Assembly: GCF_000517625.1 (NCBI RefSeq)
Contig: NZ_CP007057.1
Coordinates: forward strand, 62,001 to 126,000
Direction of reading: 5' to 3'
DNA length: 64,000 bases
DNA from: Halostagnicola larsenii XH-48
GTDB taxonomy: Archaea > Halobacteriota > Halobacteria > Halobacteriales > Natrialbaceae
Below, in pieces: positions 56,712 to 64,000 of the stretch. The position numbers and the translations under genes are program-made. Each line of letters starts with the position of its first letter. Position 1 is the stretch's first letter. The notes beneath the pieces are model-generated. The model was not told the DNA's origin. It saw nothing but the letters and a program-made list of their open reading frames with translations, and searched no databases.

Positions 56712-59141
56712 TCAGGCGAGACTGACCGAGTCGTACTTGTTGTCCAGGTACTGGTGGACCTCTCCGAGTTCGCTCTCAGATAGCTCCCGATCGAACACGA
56801 GAACCTCCGCGAGATTGCCATCCCAGAATCCTCTGCCTCGCCCCTTAGACCCGAGCGACAAGTCAGTCGGGTATTTATCGGTTGCCGTGTTCTCCTCCTT
56901 CATATCTGGTGCTTTTTCACCGTCGAAATACACGTTCATTGAGGAGTCTTCGACGAAGAGATGGGGCTCGTTGTCTGGAGTACCGAATTCTACGTTGCCG
57001 GTGCCCATGCGCCAGGTGAATCCTTCTGTCCCGTCCCAGTTACCGTAGTTAGCAATGCGGTATCGAGCGCCCTCTACTCCAAGACCCTTATCTTGTCCAA
57101 CGATATATTCTCCTTCGTCAAGGCTGCCAGTAAACTGGCCGACGGCAATAAACGTGGTGCTGCCGACAGTAGCCATTTCATCGTAGAGCGCCAGCCGCGT
57201 TTCGTCGGCTCGAGTGAACTGAACCGCCGGATCACCGTTCATAGCGTCGGGAGAGTAGGCGGGTTGCTCTTCTGTCGAGTCCTGATAGGCGTAGTTGCCC
57301 GCTTCCGAGCGGTCCGGCCACGTTTCGATGGTGTCCCCGTCGTTGAGGTAGTCAAGCGTGGTGGCGTCTAGGTGCATCTTCAAGCCGTCGGTGACCGGCA
57401 GATCGGTGGCAGGCACATCCTCGGTGTCGACGTCTTCAACGTAATCTTCGTCGGGTTTCTTCGGGAAGCGCCCGATGGTGGCCTGTGGCCGGTCGACGAT
57501 GTAGTCGACGGTGAGATCCTCGCCGGGGTCGGTCACCCACTCGAAGACGAGGTCCCACTGGCTGCCCGTCCATTCGAAGTGGTGGTCATACTGGAACGCC
57601 GTATCGGGCCCCTCAAACGTCTTTGAACGGAGCTCGAGTGTCACGTCGGAGTGGGGGCTGACGCCCTCAACCCGGGCCGCCGGGTCCGACCTGGCTGTCA
57701 GCGTCACCGTCCCCTTCGCGACCCCATCACCGACGTTGCCCGAGATCACCGACGTGGGGGAGGTACTGGTGATGAGCGCTTCTGTCCCGCCGTCGCGGAC
57801 ATCGTTGTTGACGATCCGGCTGTTCAGGGCGGTGCCGGCTTCCTTGATCGCGTGGGTCTGTGTCCGCTCCCCTTCTTGGTCGTCGTAGATCCGCATGTTG
57901 GTGATGTTGACACCCTCGGCTCGCCGCGCCGGCGTGAATTCCGGATCTGTGGTGGAGTACAGGTCGATGGCTGCGCCATCGCAATTCTTGATGATACCAC
58001 CGTTGAGGACGGTGTTGGGCGGGGCGTTGATGACCGCGCCGCGGTTCCTGGCGCCGTCGATGTACACGTTGTTGATGATGATTTCGCCCGACCCTCTGTG
58101 GATATGGAGGCCACGTCCGCTCTCGTGGCTCACGATGTTGTCTGCCGTGACCCGCCCCTCCTGGTATGTGGTCCGGAACGTTGCGTACCGGTTGTGACCC
58201 GGAATGTCGGGACTATACTCGATAATATCGCCGATGGTCGCGTTCGACGAATCGTTCAGTAGCACGACGCACCCGTTAATGTTCTTGCCGAGTACCTGAT
58301 CGATCTGTATCCGATCGACGCCACTCGTCTCGAACGCATGATAGTCAATGCCCTCCGCGTAGATCCGATCGACCTGAATGTCTTTCGGACGCTTGGAATT
58401 TACGTTTGCCTCGTCACCGGCGTCGATCCGGATACCGATCCCGATGTCGTCAAGTTCGATGTTGATGTTGCCGAGGTAAAGGTTCGAGACGCTACTCATC
58501 ATTATGGTGTATCGGGGACTTCCCCGGACCGTGAGGTTCGGCACTTCGATGTGATGAGCGTCTTGCGCGCGGACTGGGATCGCCCACGGGTCTCCCCCCG
58601 CGTTCTCGACCGTGATCGACGCCGGAACGTCTAGGATGGTGTAACTCGGGAGATCGATTCCTGGCCCCTTCCGAAGGTCCTGGTGAAGGTCGGTCTCACC
58701 TTGTTGATCGTCGTAGATGGTCGCGGGGGAGACGACGGCAACCTTCTCCTTCCAGTCTCGGTCATCCGTGAGGCTGTCGACGGCGGCCTGTGCCACCCCG
58801 ATGAAGTCCTCGCTACTCGCTACGTGCTCGTCCGCACTGTCAGCATGATAGACGTCATCTTCGTCCTTCCAGACAACGACATCAGCATCCCTAGCTGCAG
58901 TGTAAACGTGTTCGACATCGACCGAACGAAGGTTCAACAAGTCATGATTCTGTGCATCGACATGTTGGTTCCACGGCCGAGCATTGTCTGGGCCGGAGCC
59001 GTTGGAAGCCATCGCTGACTTACCGAACGTCGCGCTTGCCCCGCCAGCACCAAGCAATCCGAGTGCTGTTCGTCGGGTTAGCGATAATCCGGAATCTTCC
59101 GTGCGCTGCTCCTCTATATTTGGTGAGTTATGTTTCACCAT
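56712..59141 (-). CDS. Tat-exported beta-helix protein with C-terminal LamG domain
   Basis: 809 residues. Tat signal LTRRTALGLLGAGGASATFG, the same N-terminal and beta-helix layout as the downstream paralogue (GRVTADNIVSHESGRGLHIH; NTVLNGGIIKNCDGAAIDLY), then an acidic linker (~560-580) and a LamG/concanavalin-like domain (~580-805) ending RELSESELGEVHQYLDNKYD. LamG domains bind carbohydrates, so the protein probably works on extracellular glycans, in keeping with the GH115 gene next door. Substrate and activity are unknown. Confidence 0.85.
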   Translation of the reverse strand: MVKHNSPNIEEQRTEDSGLSLTRRTALGLLGAGGASATFGKSAMASNGSGPDNARPWNQHVDAQNHDLLNLRSVDVEHVYTAARDADVVVWKDEDDVYHADSADEHVASSEDFIGVAQAAVDSLTDDRDWKEKVAVVSPATIYDDQQGETDLHQDLRKGPGIDLPSYTILDVPASITVENAGGDPWAIPVRAQDAHHIEVPNLTVRGSPRYTIMMSSVSNLYLGNINIELDDIGIGIRIDAGDEANVNSKRPKDIQVDRIYAEGIDYHAFETSGVDRIQIDQVLGKNINGCVVLLNDSSNATIGDIIEYSPDIPGHNRYATFRTTYQEGRVTADNIVSHESGRGLHIHRGSGEIIINNVYIDGARNRGAVINAPPNTVLNGGIIKNCDGAAIDLYSTTDPEFTPARRAEGVNITNMRIYDDQEGERTQTHAIKEAGTALNSRIVNNDVRDGGTEALITSTSPTSVISGNVGDGVAKGTVTLTARSDPAARVEGVSPHSDVTLELRSKTFEGPDTAFQYDHHFEWTGSQWDLVFEWVTDPGEDLTVDYIVDRPQATIGRFPKKPDEDYVEDVDTEDVPATDLPVTDGLKMHLDATTLDYLNDGDTIETWPDRSEAGNYAYQDSTEEQPAYSPDAMNGDPAVQFTRADETRLALYDEMATVGSTTFIAVGQFTGSLDEGEYIVGQDKGLGVEGARYRIANYGNWDGTEGFTWRMGTGNVEFGTPDNEPHLFVEDSSMNVYFDGEKAPDMKEENTATDKYPTDLSLGSKGRGRGFWDGNLAEVLVFDRELSESELGEVHQYLDNKYDSVSLA

Positions 59142-59255
59142 GTCATAGCAATATAATCAAGAATACTTATAACTAGTCCTAATAGTCATGCGGATTAGAT
59201 GAAAGTTTATGAAATTTAATTCAATAGAAAATCAGATCTGTAGTACTCCCGAAAA

Positions 59256-60098
59256 TCACTCGTATGTCGCACTCACGTTCTCAAGACACGAAAACAGTGC
59301 TTCGGCCGCGACTTCGTACCCTTTCGGTCCGCTATACCCACTCATCGGTCCCGCGACGGTGAGGTGTGGCTCGAGGGAGACAGGCCCCTCAAAGCCGCGA
59401 GCTTTGAAAGCCGCGAGCGTTTCGGGAATCCGACCGTCCCCTTCACCGGCAGGAGCGATGTCACCGCGCTCGCCGAAAGTCGCGTCCTTGATGTGCAGTT
59501 GTTCGACATACTCGATGACCTGCAAGAGCGAATCTGGATAGGCTGTAACGCCGATCTCGAGAAAGTTTGCAGGATCGAAGATCGCCTGAAAGTGAGGCGA
59601 GTCGATTGTCGTAAGTAGATCTCGGCATCGTTCGGGCGTATCGCCGTATATATCCTTCTCGTTTTCGTGTAAGAGCGTTAGGTTGGCCGCTTCGGCCCGG
59701 TCGACTTTCGCCTGCATACGTCGGAGTACTTCCGCTCGGTGAGCGGCCGGATCATCTTCATCTGGAATGTAATAGGAGAACAACCGAATGTACTCCGTAT
59801 CGAACGTTTGTGCCATCTCGATGGCCGTCTCAAACCGTTCGAGATGAGGTTCGAAGTCATCTGTGATATCGATTTTACCGATCGGGGAACCGATCGAGGT
59901 GACATCGATTTCTCGGTCCTCAAGCGCGGTAGTAATACGTTCTATCTGTTCGTCTGAGAAATCGAGCACGTTCGTCTCCTCGACAATGCGTAGATCTAGG
60001 TGATCGATACCGAGGTTTTCGAGCACATCGAGCTGTTCTTCGAGATCAGATCCGATCTCGTCGGCGAAGCCGCTAATAACGAAGTTGTGCGCTGACAT
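59256..60098 (-). CDS. Sugar phosphate isomerase/epimerase-type TIM barrel
   Basis: 280 residues from the ATG at 60096-60098. The xylose-isomerase-like (AP endonuclease 2) fold shows metal-site segments LLHENEKDIYG, IFDPANFLE, EQLHIKDA and VSLEPHLTVAG. Such proteins isomerise or epimerise free or oxidised sugars. It lies between the beta-helix genes and GH115 and is likely part of the catabolism of the released sugar acid; the specific reaction is unknown. Confidence 0.88.
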   Translation of the reverse strand: MSAHNFVISGFADEIGSDLEEQLDVLENLGIDHLDLRIVEETNVLDFSDEQIERITTALEDREIDVTSIGSPIGKIDITDDFEPHLERFETAIEMAQTFDTEYIRLFSYYIPDEDDPAAHRAEVLRRMQAKVDRAEAANLTLLHENEKDIYGDTPERCRDLLTTIDSPHFQAIFDPANFLEIGVTAYPDSLLQVIEYVEQLHIKDATFGERGDIAPAGEGDGRIPETLAAFKARGFEGPVSLEPHLTVAGPMSGYSGPKGYEVAAEALFSCLENVSATYE

Positions 60099-60208
60099 AC
60101 GAACCAACAATGACGAGGATTCAAATTAATCTTCTGATTCCTGAAGATCAGTTGAATTGAAATAGTAATCCTCTATCCACCATTGGAATAAAGAACAATA
60201 CTGGAGTT

Positions 60209-63076
60209 CTAATACCTTTGACTGTTTTGACAACCCACCATAGTTTCACGCGGACCAAGGTATGTGGAACGCTCACCTCCCTTGTAGATAATAATCCGAT
60301 CTACGATCAATCCGGGGTCGAGTGCTGACAATCTCAACGTCTGTTTCCCAGGTTCAGTAACGCGATGTTTGCTCACACCGATTGCAGCTCCTCTCAAGAC
60401 GTTCTGCTGCCATTCCGGATCGTGTTCGCCACCATTGGGAGCGATGGATACTGCACGCCGGTCTTCCTCATCTAGCGCGACGGCGTAGCGGAGATCACGC
60501 TCTGAATTGATAGCCTGTGTCGGAACACAATGGACCTCGATCTCAACGAGTCCGGAAGATGTGAAGTTGACATCATATTCCAGCGATGGAGCGTCATCGC
60601 TTTCAAGGCCATAGCTCGAAAACAGGGACGGACGAATGGCCATCGTTTCTCCGGAGACACGGCCCGGAACCTCACATCGTTCCCACGTTTCAGACGAGCC
60701 ACCGACAGCATAGCTGAAGTGCTCCGCTTCAATAGCAACGACGCCGTTAATCTCAACGAAGTCGCCGTCGAGATCGTTAGTTGGGTTGATTGTCTCGATA
60801 CCGACTGTTTTTCGCACGTCTGGGCCCTCGATAGTCACCTCGCCTGCCGTTCGACCCTCGGGGACTATATCCCAGTCGATTCCAACCCATATTCGACATT
60901 CTTCGCTGGCGGTCCCCTTCTCCTCCGACAGTCGGATCCACTCGTTGCTCGTCGTTGTCGACCACTCGACAGGATCGCTTCCGCGGGCATAGATATCGAC
61001 GAAGTGCCTGTGATCGACGTGACTGTGGAATGTTGGGAGTACTGGAGGGCACACTTCGTCCCTACGGACTGGCATAAAACGCCCTTCGATAGCAATGCCG
61101 AGGGCGGCACCGTCGATTGGCTCGTAGTGTCCCGTCCCGGGAACGTCGAACACTGGCAAGTCGTGCGGGTGATCGGACATCATCCCCTCCCACTTGCCCT
61201 CGACCAGTGTCTCATTGTAGTATCGAGTTTCGGCTTTGATACGATCTCGAGCACGCTCTGACAATTCGGCATATCGGTTCGCAGTTGTCCGTCCCTGCCC
61301 TGCATAGAGTCGACTTCGAGCGGCATACAGGAACTTTTCAGACATCAGTGCGGCACATCGTATCTGATGCAGTACAAGCTGGTAGAAGCCCGGTCGTTGG
61401 TCTACCGGCAGCGCCTCAAAGACTTCCTCTCCCCGGTCGACTAACTCCTCGAACGTCTCAATGCGTCGTCGAGCCTCGTCTCCGCTGTTCGTGAAGCTAA
61501 ACGCCGGCTCGTCGGTTTCCGTATCCGGATACACCGTCGACCAGCCCATGTGCTCTGGCATGCGAGCGTGCGATAGGCGGTAGTACTCCGTGAGAATCTT
61601 GGCAATCTCTGCAGCGTGTGCTTCTTCAAACTCGCGAGCGGCCCACCGTTTCAGCCACGTCAAAACTGACTCCGAGCGGACTGCCTCTGTATCCCACGCA
61701 AGATCAAGGAAATATTCCATCTCCTTTTCGGTGGGCTTGATGTCGCCGACATTGGCGATCCAGTATTCCGCTGCACCGGCGTCATATGCTTTGCCCATCT
61801 CGGTTTGAATAAGACTCGGTGGAATACTCGACAGCCAGAGGTAATCGTGGGGGCTGCCCCAGTAGGAAAGGTGGTAATAGATCCCCGATCCACCAGCGCG
61901 CTCGCTCTCAGATGCAGTCGGGAGTTCACGGATGTAACCGAAGTTATCATCAGGCCACATCAAGCAGACATCTTCCGGGATATCGAGCCCCCCACGATAG
62001 ATGTCTAGCACCTCTTTATAGGGGCAGAACACCTGCGGTATTTCTTCAGCGGGTTGGGCATGCACCTCGTCGAGGATCTTGCGTTGATCGTCAACTACCT
62101 TCTGAAGCAGTTCGAGTTTCTCTTCTCTACTATCTCCTCCCGGCATTCCGGAGTCGTGGATACCGCGCATACCGATAGTGAAGATGTTACCGTAGGCACT
62201 GACATCTTCTACCCGTGTCCGCCAATAATCCCGGATCTGTCCGTCGTTGGTCTTGTAGTTCCACTCCTCACGCGGCGTCTCCCACTCGTCGACGTTATTG
62301 CGGTGCATCGGCTCGCAATGGGAGGTACCGACTATCATTGCATACTGATCGGCGACCTCGGCATTCTCTGGATATCGATAGAACGCCTTCGTCCCTGGGT
62401 GCATCGCCGGCCAGATCGTGTTTGCTTTCAGGCGGAGGAGTAATTCGTAGATCTTGGCATACGTCTTCGGACCGAGGCCGTCGCGATCGGTGGCCTCTTC
62501 TGGCGCAAAGGTTTCTGACGCCCAGGGCCGAATGCCCCAATCCTCATCGTTCAGAAAGATCCCTCGGTAGGTGACGTCCGGAGGCCCCTCTCGATAGGTG
62601 CCAGCCTCGACGACGAGTGACTCACGCGTCTCAGACGGAATGTCTGCCCACCAGTACCACGGCGACACACCAATCCTCTCGGAGAGTTCGTAGACACCGT
62701 AGGCGGTACCGCGCTTGTCGCTTCCTACGATCAGAACGCATGAGTCGACTCCCGAAATTGATGGTTCTACTGTTGTAATAACGAAGCTTTCCTGTTTCTT
62801 AGAAAGAGATGCCGCGTCAATGCTGTCCTCCGGTAGGCACGTTTCGACGCCTGTAGAATTGCCTAACGTACCGACAATCACGGCTGGACCAGCCAGATCG
62901 TCGAGGGAACTGGACACTGGTGGTTTGTCACCGGTAACCCTCTGCACGTCAGCTGCGAGATCGCGAGCCGAAATTCCGACGACATCATGATCATCCTCAT
63001 CAAAGTAGATCGTAGCCAACTCGTCATCAATTACAAGCGGTACATCGCTTTCGGACGGTGATTCTGTTAGCATCAT
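60209..63076 (-). CDS. Glycoside hydrolase family 115 (alpha-glucuronidase)
   Basis: 955 residues. GH115 signatures: RGIFLNDEDWGIRPWASETF, RLKANTIWPAMHPGTKAFYR, GTSHCEPMHRNN, CLMWPDDNFGYIRELP and the long C-terminal Ig-like region (VVAIEAEHFSYAVGG). GH115 enzymes remove 4-O-methyl-glucuronic acid or glucuronic acid from xylan. There is no signal peptide, so the enzyme acts in the cytoplasm on imported aldobiouronic fragments. The family placement is strong; the precise glycan (xylan or another uronic-acid polymer) is not shown. Confidence 0.9.
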   Translation of the reverse strand: MMLTESPSESDVPLVIDDELATIYFDEDDHDVVGISARDLAADVQRVTGDKPPVSSSLDDLAGPAVIVGTLGNSTGVETCLPEDSIDAASLSKKQESFVITTVEPSISGVDSCVLIVGSDKRGTAYGVYELSERIGVSPWYWWADIPSETRESLVVEAGTYREGPPDVTYRGIFLNDEDWGIRPWASETFAPEEATDRDGLGPKTYAKIYELLLRLKANTIWPAMHPGTKAFYRYPENAEVADQYAMIVGTSHCEPMHRNNVDEWETPREEWNYKTNDGQIRDYWRTRVEDVSAYGNIFTIGMRGIHDSGMPGGDSREEKLELLQKVVDDQRKILDEVHAQPAEEIPQVFCPYKEVLDIYRGGLDIPEDVCLMWPDDNFGYIRELPTASESERAGGSGIYYHLSYWGSPHDYLWLSSIPPSLIQTEMGKAYDAGAAEYWIANVGDIKPTEKEMEYFLDLAWDTEAVRSESVLTWLKRWAAREFEEAHAAEIAKILTEYYRLSHARMPEHMGWSTVYPDTETDEPAFSFTNSGDEARRRIETFEELVDRGEEVFEALPVDQRPGFYQLVLHQIRCAALMSEKFLYAARSRLYAGQGRTTANRYAELSERARDRIKAETRYYNETLVEGKWEGMMSDHPHDLPVFDVPGTGHYEPIDGAALGIAIEGRFMPVRRDEVCPPVLPTFHSHVDHRHFVDIYARGSDPVEWSTTTSNEWIRLSEEKGTASEECRIWVGIDWDIVPEGRTAGEVTIEGPDVRKTVGIETINPTNDLDGDFVEINGVVAIEAEHFSYAVGGSSETWERCEVPGRVSGETMAIRPSLFSSYGLESDDAPSLEYDVNFTSSGLVEIEVHCVPTQAINSERDLRYAVALDEEDRRAVSIAPNGGEHDPEWQQNVLRGAAIGVSKHRVTEPGKQTLRLSALDPGLIVDRIIIYKGGERSTYLGPRETMVGCQNSQRY

Positions 63077-63244
63077 CCTTCGGAAGGTCTGCCTAGATAT
63101 ACAAGGGTTTCGGAACTAGTGACATTAAATTCACAATAGGTAAAAATAGACTATTTTAAGCGCCACGCATGGATTAGAACCTATGATATCTGCTTCTAAT
63201 TTCTGGGTTAAAACTGCCAGCTGAACTGTGGATACGTGTTACTC

Positions 63245-64000
63245 TTAGTCCGTGTTCGTCGGCGCGAGTTCACCGGCCTCAACCAGTTCGGTCAGGGCGT
63301 TCCCGTCAGCCTCGAGCGGAAGATCGATTCGCGACCGCTGACGAGCAGATTCCCATATCCCGAAGATTATCTCGGTTGCCCGGAGGGCGTGGTCACCAGA
63401 GATAACCGGCTGGTCTCCGGATTCAAGACAATCACAGGCGTGCTCGATAGCGCGCCCAATCGCAAAAGCATCCTCGAGTTCGAACGATTCCCAACCGGTT
63501 GTCTCATCACTGCGGTAGCGAACGTTGGCGTCAGCCCCATCCGGTTGAATTTCGATCACCCCTCGGCGGCCGGTGAGTCGCTGGTCACAGCCGATCACGT
63601 TGGCACCGGATTCGTATCCGGTTGAGGCGATTCCATGGACGCCGTTTCCGTATGACCACGACGCGAGCCCCTGATTCTCGTTGTGGACGCCGTAACGGAC
63701 GTCTTCTTCCGTGTAGTGGATTTGGCCTATAACCCATTCGGCACTTCGTTCGCCCGCGAAGTGATTACTGAGATCAAAGAGGTGCGATCCGAAATCGTAG
63801 AGGTTCTTGCCGCCCATTTCAATACGCTCTAAGTCGCCGATCACGCCGTCGTCGAGTAGGCTCGATGCCTTCTGCCAAAATGGATGAAACCGGCGTTGAT
63901 GGTTTAACGTTAACTGGATGTTCTTTTCACGGGTGACTTCAACCATCTGCCTGGAATCGGACCAAGTGTGAGCCATCGGTTTTTCACAGTGGATTGCACC
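63245..64000 (-). CDS. Gfo/Idh/MocA-family oxidoreductase, 5' end beyond window
   Basis: The visible 250 residues run from GAIHCEKPMAHTWSD, which holds the EKP motif that closes the NAD-binding domain of this family, through the C-terminal catalytic domain (LNHQRRFHPFWQKASSLLDD; GGKNLYDFGSHLFDLSNHF) to the stop at 63245. The N-terminal Rossmann fold is off the right edge. These enzymes oxidise or reduce sugars and inositols with NAD(P). Position next to GH115 and the TIM-barrel isomerase points to a glycan catabolic operon. Confidence 0.88.
   Translation of the reverse strand, partial: GAIHCEKPMAHTWSDSRQMVEVTREKNIQLTLNHQRRFHPFWQKASSLLDDGVIGDLERIEMGGKNLYDFGSHLFDLSNHFAGERSAEWVIGQIHYTEEDVRYGVHNENQGLASWSYGNGVHGIASTGYESGANVIGCDQRLTGRRGVIEIQPDGADANVRYRSDETTGWESFELEDAFAIGRAIEHACDCLESGDQPVISGDHALRATEIIFGIWESARQRSRIDLPLEADGNALTELVEAGELAPTNTD

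Overview
The window is DNA of a halophilic archaeon (class Halobacteria), probably an accessory chromosomal region or a megaplasmid. Signs are the acidic proteins, TCGAG-rich GC-biased DNA, twin-arginine (Tat) signals, PGF-CTERM tails, bacterio-opsin-activator-type HTH regulators, Lrp-TRASH regulation and TATA boxes about 25 bp upstream of start codons. I saw no rRNA, tRNA or CRISPR array. A ParA gene with a partner protein and an iteron-like array (22.2-23.95 kb), plus at least six degraded mobile-element remnants, point to a plasmid-derived or much rearranged region.

Layout. 0-2.3 kb: an operon of a TIM-barrel PEP-hydrolase-like protein, a cupin and a Tm-1-like protein. 2.5-3.4 kb: a broken universal stress protein gene and hairpin repeats. 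3.4-5.7 kb: a PGF-CTERM surface protein and a Tat-exported zinc amidohydrolase. 6.1-10 kb: a receiver/GAF/HTH regulator divergent from a 7TM histidine kinase. 10.1-22 kb: three surface-protein genes, two of them giant tandem paralogues, each preceded by a short ORF that overlaps it by ATGA. 22.2-25.1 kb: partition module, iterons and decayed DNA. 25.3-28.6 kb: copper ATPase and Lrp-TRASH regulator. 28.8-48.4 kb: a lower-GC island bracketed by IS6-family remnants. 48.6-54 kb: thioredoxin-reductase-like operon, regulator, IS4-family transposase and tyrosine recombinase. 54.3-64 kb: Tat-exported beta-helix proteins and a glycan-degradation set (GH115 alpha-glucuronidase, TIM-barrel isomerase, Gfo/Idh/MocA oxidoreductase).

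The most interesting region is 31.9-48.1 kb. It combines an L-Ala-D/L-Glu-type dipeptide epimerase that keeps the DxD motif, a Tat-exported SH3b-NlpC/P60 cysteine peptidase, a class A beta-lactamase-fold serine hydrolase, a full Dpp-type peptide importer with fused ATPases, a diaminopentanoate-dehydrogenase-like enzyme, an ornithine-cyclodeaminase-like enzyme and an IclR regulator. The first, second and transporter components match the Bacillus ykf/dpp set for murein-peptide use. Archaea have no murein, so I infer a scavenging system for bacterial cell-wall peptides, acquired laterally. An M81 (MlrC-type) peptidase gene lies just outside, between two IS6 remnants.
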